64,000 nt of DNA, taken from the NCBI GenBank assembly GCA_040779345.1, contig JBFONU010000002.1, positions 62,001-126,000 of the forward strand, in the 5' to 3' direction. The notes under the pieces are model-generated. The model was not told the origin of the DNA. It did not search any database and was given only the letters and a program-made list of their open reading frames with translations. Positions 1 to 7,821 of this stretch are shown in pieces. The stretch is from Thalassotalea_H sp040779345 (GTDB lineage: Bacteria > Pseudomonadota > Gammaproteobacteria > Enterobacterales > Alteromonadaceae). Every line of letters begins with the position of its first letter. The first letter of the stretch is position 1. The position numbers and the translations under genes are program-made.

Positions 1-1
1 T

Positions 2-487
2 TTAGCATTAGCGAGTTCTATTGAAGATTTAGCTGAAGATTTTGCGGATAAACACCATGCTTTATTTTTAGGACGTGGCGATCAATATCCCATAGCAATG
101 GAAGGTGCACTTAAACTCAAAGAAATCTCGTATATTCATGCTGAAGCCTATGCTGCTGGTGAATTAAAACATGGTCCATTAGCACTTATTGATGCTGAAA
201 TGCCAGTCATAGTGGTAGCACCTCAAAATGATTTAATTGAGAAATTAAAATCAAATGTTGAAGAAGTACGTGCTCGTGGTGGTTTAATGTATGTGTTTGC
301 TGATAATGATGCCCAATTTGAAAGTGATGAAACGATGAAGGTGATAAATGTCCCTCACTGTGATGAGATCATTGCGCCTATTGTTTATACACTACCGTTA
401 CAGCTACTTTCATATTATGTAGCCATTATTAAAGGTACCGATGTTGATCAACCGAGAAACTTAGCGAAAAGTGTTACAGTGGAATAA
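2..487 (+). CDS. glmS: glutamine-fructose-6-phosphate aminotransferase, C-terminal part
   Basis: This is the last 161 residues of GlmS, which makes glucosamine-6-phosphate from fructose-6-phosphate and glutamine in the cytoplasm for cell-wall and LPS synthesis. The window edge cuts off the 5' part, so only the second sugar-isomerase (SIS) domain is present. The frame is open from base 2. Recognisable pieces are the LFLGRGDQYPIAMEGALKLKE segment, the AEAYAAGELKHGPLALI motif that is nearly invariant in GlmS, and the terminal DQPRNLAKSVTVE. The 3' end of this gene is the classical Tn7 target recognised by TnsD, and a Tn7-like end does lie just downstream. No decay is visible in the part seen. 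Confidence 0.97.
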   Translation, partial: LALASSIEDLAEDFADKHHALFLGRGDQYPIAMEGALKLKEISYIHAEAYAAGELKHGPLALIDAEMPVIVVAPQNDLIEKLKSNVEEVRARGGLMYVFADNDAQFESDETMKVINVPHCDEIIAPIVYTLPLQLLSYYVAIIKGTDVDQPRNLAKSVTVE

Positions 488-511
488 AAATTCACTATCG
501 ATTTGTGCATT

Positions 512-531
512 TGTCGTAGGACAATTAAGTT
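512..531 (+). mobile_element. Tn7-like transposon right-end sequence
   Basis: The sequence TGTCGTAGGACAATTAAGTT begins 24 bases after the last base of the glmS stop codon. Tn7 family ends start with TGT and continue with a GGACAA core, and Tn7 inserts about 25 bp beyond glmS, so both sequence and position fit. The 5 bases before it (507-511, GCATT) would be the target duplication. I did not find a matching left end followed by GCATT in the window. The match comes from memory of the Tn7 end, not from an alignment. Confidence 0.6.
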
Positions 532-548
532 AAAAATCTTTTAAATCC

Positions 549-583
549 GGTTAAGCTGATCAAAAGCTAACAGGTTTTTTTAT
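549..583 (+). terminator. candidate rho-independent terminator downstream of glmS
   Basis: A stem forms between CCGGTTAAGCT and AGCTAACAGG with one mismatch and one bulge. The loop is about 6 bases and seven T residues follow. It is read on the plus strand after glmS. Because it lies inside the putative Tn7-like end, it may belong to the element rather than to the original glmS transcript. Confidence 0.5.
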
Positions 584-825
584 GGCAAATTAAAGTACCT
601 CCTAACTGAAAAGCAAATCATTAAACTAATTAAAGATGGTCGTGGTTCTGGAAGGGGTTCCTATATGTTAACGAGGTTCCATCGAAAGGACGATATCAGC
701 GGGTCTACACTCACTTTACTGGCCGGATTCACCATGTGTTATCAGACCTTGAGTTCGCAGTATTTATCCTTTTAGATTACAACGCTTCTGTAACCTATAT
801 TTGTGAACAGTTTGATCTGATTTAA
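584..825 (+). pseudogene. tnsA: decayed tnsA (Tn7-type transposase endonuclease subunit) fragment
   Basis: Two plus-strand reading blocks together read like the N-terminus of TnsA, the subunit that cuts the 5' ends of Tn7. The first, from about base 602, gives LTEKQIIKLIKDGRGSGRGSY, matching the TnsA opening with its conserved KDGRG.G. After a frameshift the second block (670-825) gives NEVPSKGR, then TGRIHHVLSDLEF, then LLDYNASVTYICEQFDL and a stop. TnsA proteins have VPS.GR, TGR.HH.LSDLE and LLEW...V.DIREQFPL at these places. The rest of tnsA and tnsB-E are absent. Its position and orientation next to glmS are those expected for tnsA beside the right end. Family assignment is from remembered motifs, but the run of matches is long. 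Confidence 0.72.
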
Positions 826-936
826 TGACACCGCACACTTTTATGAAGGATAATTAATCCATGATATGAAGGTTATTATCAATTTCATTTACGAGCATTA
901 CTTTATTATTAGTATTCATGTTGAATCTATTGCCTT

Positions 937-2397
937 TTACGGTACATGGATGATTTCAAACGTAGAAGACAAATTGTTAAGTGTTCTACTGGTATTGTCA
1001 GAATAGAAAATTTGTAAATCATAGTGATAAGTAGTGCCTTGGTCTGGTGTTAAAATCAATTCCAACACTGAAACGTTAATCATAACGTCTTTTGTTGGTG
1101 CCTTCTTGTTTAGCTCAATGGTTTTATTGCCGACATTCACTAAGATACTTGTTATCAAAACACCATTGTCGTTTTTTTGTGTATACGATGTGGGGTTACT
1201 GGTAAATTTAATATTTATTTGAATATCTACCGGGGTAGGCTGTTTTATTAATTGCTTTGCCATGTCTTTGTAATGTGCGGGAAGATTTAATGAAACAGGA
1301 ATTTTGTTAGGATTAAAGCCTTGTAAGGCTATGCTTAAGTTTCCTTTAAGTAATATACTTTGTGGTGAAGTATCAAATAAGGCATCCCATATTTTAGCAA
1401 AGTCCGCTGAAGGTATGGTAAATGAGTCAACAATACCACTTTGTAAATCAATTAGTGCATTCTTTTCTATGATTTTTCCGGAAGGTAATGACAAGCTTAG
1501 TGAGGCACTTTTAAAATTAGACAACGGAATTAGTTGACCACCTTTTTGTGTTTTTTGAAAAACTTCTGTCGCCTTGCTAATACGTTTTTTGTCTATTTTT
1601 GGTACTACAAGATAATTAAACGTTACATTAACATCTTTTAATGATGTAGCATTTTTGGTGGCTTCAAAATACATTGACAGCATTGGGGACTTTTCAGGAT
1701 CCAATGCTAAGTTAAAACTATCAGGTAAATAATATAAATAAGCACTGTTGTTAACATTTTGATAGTAATTATACCAAAAATCATTAAATTCAATAGGAAA
1801 CTTCTTCAATGATAGTGATGGTGGTGGTGGTAAAATGCCATTGTAGATATAAGGATATAACTTCGGTGCAAAGAGGAATGTTTGCGGGTCGGTAATGGTA
1901 TTTAATAATGACGAATCTGTTCTAAATGCGATAGCTAATGTTGTATTGGACTGGATATCTGATAATGCATTTAATAATGTATCCCTTTGTACTAAGGTAT
2001 TTATTGTCAGTGTCGCTTTATATTGATTGGTGATTGATGTTTTGTTTACTTGTTGAAACGTTAATTCTTGCACTTTATCTAAAACTGAATAGCTTAGTAC
2101 AACATAGGGAATCGTATTTTCATTCTTATTCAAATCGAACACCAATGACAATGTCCAGCCTTTACTTGAACCTGTGGTTGAAATTTGGTATTGAATTTGT
2201 CCTGAAATCACTTGAGTCGCTACTTTTGCCGTTAGCGGATCCACCTCTAACGTGGCCTCCGTTTGTAAGTTATTATAGGAATGTTTCAAAGCAAACGTTT
2301 TCTCAATACCAGTATTTAAAAATTGCTGTTTAGCATTGGCCACAATTGATTCATTGAGAGTTACAGTGTTTTGTAATATTTCGTTGTTAATAGTCAT
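937..2397 (-). CDS. unknown beta-rich protein, last gene of the cryptic cluster
   Basis: I do not recognise this 486-residue protein. It has no signal peptide or membrane segment, so a cytoplasmic location is likely unless a specialised exporter is used. The composition (many S, T, N, V, L and alternating hydrophobic residues) suggests repeated beta-strands. Its C-terminal segment ends with a strand pattern like those closing the neighbouring large proteins, for example VSVLELILTPDQGTTYHYDL. A PPPPS stretch lies about 190 residues in. The start follows AAGGGA and lies one base after the stop codon of the upstream gene, so translation is probably coupled. It is the most distal of nine co-directional genes. 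No catalytic motif was found. Confidence 0.6.
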   Translation of the reverse strand: MTINNEILQNTVTLNESIVANAKQQFLNTGIEKTFALKHSYNNLQTEATLEVDPLTAKVATQVISGQIQYQISTTGSSKGWTLSLVFDLNKNENTIPYVVLSYSVLDKVQELTFQQVNKTSITNQYKATLTINTLVQRDTLLNALSDIQSNTTLAIAFRTDSSLLNTITDPQTFLFAPKLYPYIYNGILPPPPSLSLKKFPIEFNDFWYNYYQNVNNSAYLYYLPDSFNLALDPEKSPMLSMYFEATKNATSLKDVNVTFNYLVVPKIDKKRISKATEVFQKTQKGGQLIPLSNFKSASLSLSLPSGKIIEKNALIDLQSGIVDSFTIPSADFAKIWDALFDTSPQSILLKGNLSIALQGFNPNKIPVSLNLPAHYKDMAKQLIKQPTPVDIQINIKFTSNPTSYTQKNDNGVLITSILVNVGNKTIELNKKAPTKDVMINVSVLELILTPDQGTTYHYDLQIFYSDNTSRTLNNLSSTFEIIHVP

Positions 2398-2398
2398 T

Positions 2399-4255
2399 TT
2401 ATTCCCTTTTATGTGGCAAATATTGTGTTCTCAGTTTGTGTAAATAATTCGATGTCCATAAAAATTTTCCGTCATGTCGACAATACATTGGTGCTGATTT
2501 GCAATCAGGTAATAATGCCCATGCTGATAATTGCTTAATGAAAGGCGTTAGCACTGTCATCCCTAATGAGCGCCCATATTTTAATGTCTCAAGCCATTCA
2601 TTTGGATGAGTATAATAGGGTGTTAATAGTTTAATTTTGTTGTAGTCACCATCACTCCAACTTAAGGCGTTATTTAGCATTTTTACTATGTAGTAATAAG
2701 TAGGTGTTTCTTGTTTATTGGCTAAATACAATAGGATAAGGGCATTGGTATTTACACAACAATCAAGCTGGCTAAGGTTATTCGTGTCGTTCATCCATGT
2801 GAAGTAAGTACTGCATTCGGCCCATGAATTTTCTGATGTATTCACCGCTTTGACTTTATAAGCACTCATCGCCACTAAGGTTTCGCGCATTGTTTTTAGT
2901 GTTATACGCTTATAGCGATAAAGCACTTCGGTAATAATGGCAGTGTCGTCAATATCTGCCGCAATGGTGTTATCTCCCATCCAGGTAGGGTGTTTATTTA
3001 CGGGCCAGTAAGAAAAGTGCCCTGGTTTTATCATGCAATCAAGCAGAAAATCTAGGGCTTTATCTATGATGGGGCGGGTGGCTTTATTGTCTGTTAAATT
3101 GCGTAAAACTTGCGCGGTGATAAAGGCATTACCGTCAACATAACATTGACCGTCAGGTGTTCTAACATGGCTGATAAACGCGCCACTACCAAGTTGCTGA
3201 GGTTGTAATAATTCAATATTGTCCCTAAAGGAAGTCATACAGGTGTCCGTTTTAAAAGGCTTCATCGACAAGGTATTGAACGCTATATTTTGTGGGCTAA
3301 ACGTACAGTTAATACCAGTCATCCCGTTTTGGGCAATACTAAAACCAACCACATTATGCTGAATATGAGGTTGAATTTCTTTTAGGCTACTAAACAAAGG
3401 CATGACAATATTTAAGTTTGTCATTAATTGTTCAATTTTAGGACTAACTAACGCATTATCGTCAAAAAAAGTTGGTGCCATGGTAAAAAGGCTAAATACA
3501 GACAGAGCATTATCTTCGCCATAAACAATACTAAATCCATACGTGGTTACCGGAAAGTCGTTACTGTCATTTAACGCTAACGCATTCTCAAGGATATTTT
3601 TTAATTGCCCGTATAAATGCTGGCAGTTAAAAAAGGCGGCAACTTTTTTAATATCATCAAACGATATTTCACCGCTATGCCACTGAAAATAATACTCCTT
3701 GTCATTAGATTGCGTAGTTATCCCTTTCATTAATAAGCGTAATCCTATTTTTTCAAGCTGTTCAAAATTAAATTCTTGTTGCGGAAAAATGCAAGCTATG
3801 GCGGCTTTAGTGTTTGGCACTTCAGTATATATTTTATAGTTCGTTTTGTTGGTGTGATACTTTATGCCAAGCCAAGAACCAAACTTTAATTGATTCTTGG
3901 CTTGGTATAACGCCGTGTGTTTTAAATTTACCTGTTGATTGGTTGGCAAATATAAATTGATGCGAGATTGAAATGTATTTGTATCTAATTTAGGTGGATA
4001 TTCAGGTACAAAAGGGTCAATGGTGCAATACAAAGACGACGGTTTTAAGCTTGATGTGGTAAATTCAATAGGGGCTCCATTATAGGCCAACAGGCTACTA
4101 TTATACGCGCTAGCTAAATGACCTGACTTAGCGCGTTGTTTAATAAAGTTCTGAATATCTTTATTAAGGGAGACCATTAAAGATGGCGCTCCCAAACAAA
4201 GTGTATCAACTACAGTTTTTAACGCTGCTGGATATGTGCTTAGAAAATTAAGCAC
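2399..4255 (-). CDS. unknown protein with alpha/alpha-toroid-like C-terminal region and DIDDTA motif
   Basis: This 618-residue protein differs from its beta-rich neighbours: the C-terminal 260 residues look all-helical. They contain KPGHFSYWPV followed by AADIDDTAIITEVLYRYKR, with the motif D434-I-D-D-T-A. A DxDDTA motif in an alpha/alpha toroid is the general-acid signature of class II terpene cyclases (squalene-hopene and copalyl diphosphate synthases), and the HFSYWP piece resembles the segment before it in such folds. The N-terminal 350 residues show no such likeness and I cannot name a product. The assumed GTG start overlaps the stop of the upstream gene by 8 bases; an ATG at 4177 is an alternative. 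No signal peptide is visible. A cyclase, a prenyltransferase-like scaffold or a non-enzymatic toroid all remain possible. Confidence 0.55.
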   Translation of the reverse strand: MLNFLSTYPAALKTVVDTLCLGAPSLMVSLNKDIQNFIKQRAKSGHLASAYNSSLLAYNGAPIEFTTSSLKPSSLYCTIDPFVPEYPPKLDTNTFQSRINLYLPTNQQVNLKHTALYQAKNQLKFGSWLGIKYHTNKTNYKIYTEVPNTKAAIACIFPQQEFNFEQLEKIGLRLLMKGITTQSNDKEYYFQWHSGEISFDDIKKVAAFFNCQHLYGQLKNILENALALNDSNDFPVTTYGFSIVYGEDNALSVFSLFTMAPTFFDDNALVSPKIEQLMTNLNIVMPLFSSLKEIQPHIQHNVVGFSIAQNGMTGINCTFSPQNIAFNTLSMKPFKTDTCMTSFRDNIELLQPQQLGSGAFISHVRTPDGQCYVDGNAFITAQVLRNLTDNKATRPIIDKALDFLLDCMIKPGHFSYWPVNKHPTWMGDNTIAADIDDTAIITEVLYRYKRITLKTMRETLVAMSAYKVKAVNTSENSWAECSTYFTWMNDTNNLSQLDCCVNTNALILLYLANKQETPTYYYIVKMLNNALSWSDGDYNKIKLLTPYYTHPNEWLETLKYGRSLGMTVLTPFIKQLSAWALLPDCKSAPMYCRHDGKFLWTSNYLHKLRTQYLPHKRE

Positions 4256-5918
4256 TTTCTAATACTTTTTCAAGTTCAGAAATAACAATAGACGCAGGGT
4301 TTGCATCACCTTTCTTAGTGACTTTCTCACCGCCTACTTTGTAGTAAATAACGTTATAATTTATTTTCCAGGGTTGCTCCGTTAAACAACGATACTTAAA
4401 CTGTTGTGTCTTCACATTTTCGGCATTAAAAGTGAAGCTCTTACTTAGCTGAATTGGTTGATCCTTACCTTGCTCTTGATATTCATACTCTAATTCAATA
4501 ACGACTTGATTATAGTTATCCCAAGTAAAATTCCGGTCGAGCATCATATTGATCGTTTTAAAACTTAAGAAATTACTTGGCTCTAAAACGTAAGTTGTAG
4601 CGCCAATTGTAACATCATTTTTATAGGACGTTTCACCTTCCCAGCCCGAAGATATGCTTGATTTGAACGTATATTCACTGGCAATGTTGAACAAGGCATC
4701 TTTATTTTTTGAACGTACTAACGGTTGTTTTGTAGAACCGTCAGGCGCAATAAATGCATCTGCGGTATAATATTTTTTATCATATTCAAGGTTAAACGAA
4801 CTAGCTCGTAGCCCGACTTCTTTAAAGGTATCTGGCCCCAAAATGGTGAAATCAAAACGTTGATAAAAAGGATCGTTAACGTCTACCTCAAGAAAATAAG
4901 GTGGCTTGGGTGCAACGTGCAATAAGTCTGAGCCAATAAAGTTTTGTGGCACTGCCGATTGAGTGATTGCTCTTGAATACTTATAATTAAAGTTAAGAGA
5001 TTTGGTTTCGGTAATATGCACCAATTTTAACTCTAAAGAAGCTGACGGCATTAAACCCTCCGCCTCTTTGCCTGCTTCAATTAACGTATCAAGAATAGAT
5101 TCGCTAGCTGATTTAGCTTGTTCATTTTTTTCTTCATTTGGGCTAATAGTTGCAGTGAAGAAACTCTTTAAGATTTCTTCTTTAACATATTGTAAAGCCC
5201 AATCTTTTTGTTTTTTAGCTTCTTCATCTGGTAAGTTTTCTGTTACCTCGATGACCAGATCTTGAGTTTGTTGTAGCTTTTTAATTACGCTATCAAAGCC
5301 AAGCCAAAAGGTGGCTGGTGGTGTCACAGGAATAGGTATGTTAATGCCAAATTTAGTATCAAATTCGTTGTAAACATTTTTAAAATTAGCGGTAACTTTT
5401 ATCTTTAATGCAGGCGTAATTCCGGTATATTCTAAATTATAAGCAACCGCTGCAGGGGCTTGTGCTTCATTAAAAGATTTTTCTAACAAAGAACTTTGTA
5501 CAGGGGTTAATTTAGCACTGAAAATAGCACTGTTATCACCAATTAAACTAGGGCTCTGAGCGGAAACTATTGTTCCATTCTTTTCAGCATCCAACACAAA
5601 AAAATCTACTGTACCTTTATTAAATGGCACGGGAGATTTTCTTGGATTTTTTGGCTTAATTTCGAGTTGTGATAAATACGTGTTAAAAGCTGAACTTAAG
5701 TCGCTTTCATCCAGTGCTGTGTTAACTTCAAAATTAATATAGCCACCTTGTTGCCCATCTTGATTACCAGTATATTTAATTAATGAAAATATCGGTTTGC
5801 CATTTTTCATTGCTATTTTAATGTCGTTTGGTAAATACCAAAACTGGCTGTCGTCACTATCATCAGCAAAAAAAGTAATATTTTTTATGGTAGCGGTTTT
5901 CTCTCGTAGTAATAACAT
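4248..5918 (-). CDS. unknown large beta-rich protein, paralogue in cryptic cluster
   Basis: The 556-residue product opens with a module also found in the 714-residue neighbour: FWYLPNDIKIA, then NGKPIFSLIKYTG, then DGQQGGYINFEV. A middle segment IKVTANFKNVYNEFDTKFGINI has a counterpart in the 608-residue protein (LQANWASVYTYIEKKYGFNI). A DPFYQRFDF segment parallels DDPFFETLQPTF of the 714-residue protein. The end carries a beta-repeat with WDNYNQVVIELEYEY and LSKSFTFNAENV. No signal peptide, membrane span or known catalytic motif is visible. The start has AAGGA at good spacing, and 12 bases separate it from the upstream gene. The protein appears to be one of several structural paralogues encoded side by side; its function is unknown. 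Confidence 0.62.
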   Translation of the reverse strand: MLLLREKTATIKNITFFADDSDDSQFWYLPNDIKIAMKNGKPIFSLIKYTGNQDGQQGGYINFEVNTALDESDLSSAFNTYLSQLEIKPKNPRKSPVPFNKGTVDFFVLDAEKNGTIVSAQSPSLIGDNSAIFSAKLTPVQSSLLEKSFNEAQAPAAVAYNLEYTGITPALKIKVTANFKNVYNEFDTKFGINIPIPVTPPATFWLGFDSVIKKLQQTQDLVIEVTENLPDEEAKKQKDWALQYVKEEILKSFFTATISPNEEKNEQAKSASESILDTLIEAGKEAEGLMPSASLELKLVHITETKSLNFNYKYSRAITQSAVPQNFIGSDLLHVAPKPPYFLEVDVNDPFYQRFDFTILGPDTFKEVGLRASSFNLEYDKKYYTADAFIAPDGSTKQPLVRSKNKDALFNIASEYTFKSSISSGWEGETSYKNDVTIGATTYVLEPSNFLSFKTINMMLDRNFTWDNYNQVVIELEYEYQEQGKDQPIQLSKSFTFNAENVKTQQFKYRCLTEQPWKINYNVIYYKVGGEKVTKKGDANPASIVISELEKVLESA

Positions 5919-5930
5919 TGTGATTCCTTA

Positions 5931-7757
5931 TTAAATGTCAGTTAGTTCTAATTGATCTTCGGTTGTGGTGTAGTACTTGGGTATTATTTTATTATCTTGA
6001 TCAGTGATAATGAGGTTTAAGTCGATACTTTTTACATCAGGGTATAATTGATCGGCACTAAAAAACTGTACGGTATTTTTTTTATTAAATATTAAATTTT
6101 GTATTAGATTTAATGGCTTAGTTTCATTCGGTTTATGGCAATTATATGAAAGGTGCACCAATACCTGTTTGATTATTGTCCAATCATAACTAGCCTTTAG
6201 TAATAGTTTTCTTTGCGGATATACCGTTGAATATAAATAAGTGTCTTGTGCTGACGGTTGGGTAATAACGACAGGTAAATGTGGTGAGTTGTCATTCACT
6301 ACATATTTTAATTTTGTGCTAAAACTGAATTGTTCAGGCTTAGGTAAAGAGAGCGTTAATTGTGCCGTACACATCTTTTTATCAAAAAGGTAAGTTTGTG
6401 AAAAAGTATGATTAGGTTGTTGCAATGTGCCACTATCAATGGTGACGATGACTGACTTATACCAATCCCAATTAAAACTATTCACCGTTTTTATATTGAA
6501 TGTATAAAGCTGATATAACGCATTAACATCAATAAATAGTTGTTCGAGTGTTGTGGATCTATTTTCAGAGCTTACATGAGATATCCCGTTGATGCTCTCG
6601 GTAAAATATAGGGTGTAAGAGTAATCAACCGGCCAAATAATCGAGCCAGAAGCACCTGTTATTTCACTGTCTACAGAGAAATTTTTGTCTGTTAAATTGT
6701 CCGCATTAAAAGAGAAGCTTTTGGTTTGACCATTATATTTTAATACCACTGTTACTAACGAGATTCCGGGTTCTAATACCGGGTTTAGTAATGATATTTT
6801 TACTTTTCGTTGGGTAAAAAAGTTATCGTCAATGTTTTTTTGAGTAATCACTTTATCTGCGTCGTAATGGCTATTTTCAACTAACTGAGCAAAAAGCGCT
6901 TGTGGGAAAAAAGATCGTTTCACCACCGTAGTTGAATCAATACGAGCACTTAGTGTTCGATTGTTATTTTCGACGAGCGATATCTTTTTGTTTAAGATAA
7001 AGCCAAAGCTTGGTTTATTATCTGCCGGTATTTTATTGGACAAAACAGGCTGGAAAAATTCGGCTAATAATATATTGGTTAGTTCTTTTCCGGCCTCCTC
7101 AATATGGCTATCTGGCAACGTGTCTCGGGTTTTGATAGTAACCATTTTATCTTCAATTAATGTTTGGCTAATATTGGTTATATCTATTGAAAACAAGATA
7201 ATATTAAAGCCATACTTTTTTTCAATATAGGTATAAACACTTGCCCAGTTGGCTTGTAATTCAAAGGTCGACGGCGGAACTTGAAGTAAGTAATCTTGTT
7301 GATAAATTAGCGCAATTGGCGCGGTTTCTGGCTTTTTTAAGAGTGCATCTAAAATTTCAATTTGGTTCTTATCAGTAAAAGAAAGCTGTGTTACTGATAA
7401 GTTATTATTCCCTAAGGAGGCGGTAATTCTGCAAGTTTGGTTAACTCCTGGAATAGATAGTGTCGCCTTTGAGCTAATCACTTGTAAGGGCAATAAAGTT
7501 GTATCTGCGGGAATACTGCTGTTTTTCTTTGCAGCTGCTTTAGCTTGTTCTACGCTGATTGATAATTCAGCCTCGATTGATAATGTTGCATAAAACTGTT
7601 GCTTATTTGCACTATTATTTTGATAAACATTATATGAAATATTGGGGTGTTTTTTTTCGTTGTTAACCGCACTGGGCACCGCAGACGTATAATAAAAAAC
7701 ACCTTTATTAGGGCTGCTTATAAAGAAAACATTGTCTGTTACGTTGTGATTATCCAT
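5931..7757 (-). CDS. unknown large beta-rich protein, paralogue in cryptic cluster
   Basis: This 608-residue protein is built on the same plan as its neighbours. An N-terminal strand domain begins GVFYYTSAVPSAV. A central segment has ANWASVYTYIEKKYGFNI. The C-terminus holds three beta-repeats of roughly 80-90 residues, with NWDWYKSVIVTID, YDWTIIKQVLVHLSYN and SIDLNLIITDQDNK, each pairing a tryptophan or aspartate turn with a VxVxxxY strand. Conserved F.FNADN-type strands link the repeats. It has no export signal or enzyme motif that I recognise. It follows the 714-residue gene after a 64-base gap holding a stem-loop, so its expression may be lower than that of the upstream gene. Confidence 0.6.
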   Translation of the reverse strand: MDNHNVTDNVFFISSPNKGVFYYTSAVPSAVNNEKKHPNISYNVYQNNSANKQQFYATLSIEAELSISVEQAKAAAKKNSSIPADTTLLPLQVISSKATLSIPGVNQTCRITASLGNNNLSVTQLSFTDKNQIEILDALLKKPETAPIALIYQQDYLLQVPPSTFELQANWASVYTYIEKKYGFNIILFSIDITNISQTLIEDKMVTIKTRDTLPDSHIEEAGKELTNILLAEFFQPVLSNKIPADNKPSFGFILNKKISLVENNNRTLSARIDSTTVVKRSFFPQALFAQLVENSHYDADKVITQKNIDDNFFTQRKVKISLLNPVLEPGISLVTVVLKYNGQTKSFSFNADNLTDKNFSVDSEITGASGSIIWPVDYSYTLYFTESINGISHVSSENRSTTLEQLFIDVNALYQLYTFNIKTVNSFNWDWYKSVIVTIDSGTLQQPNHTFSQTYLFDKKMCTAQLTLSLPKPEQFSFSTKLKYVVNDNSPHLPVVITQPSAQDTYLYSTVYPQRKLLLKASYDWTIIKQVLVHLSYNCHKPNETKPLNLIQNLIFNKKNTVQFFSADQLYPDVKSIDLNLIITDQDNKIIPKYYTTTEDQLELTDI

Positions 7758-7789
7758 ATCTTACCCGTACTTTTTGATAAAAAATTTAA

Positions 7790-7811
7790 GCGGCTTAATA
7801 AATAAAGCCGC
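7790..7811 (-). promoter_or_regulatory. intercistronic stem-loop in cryptic cluster
   Basis: A perfect 7-bp stem GCGGCTT/AAGCCGC with an 8-base AT loop sits in the 64-base gap between two cluster genes. On the minus strand it is followed by TTAAATTTTTTATC, a weak T-tract. It may act as a partial terminator or as an mRNA 3'-end stabiliser for the upstream 714-residue gene. Confidence 0.5.
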
Positions 7812-7821
7812 ATATTTTACG

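Noticed and set aside
1034..2333. Plus-strand frames opposite the cluster genes
   Set aside because: They lack ribosome sites and are antisense to long minus-strand genes with better coding character.
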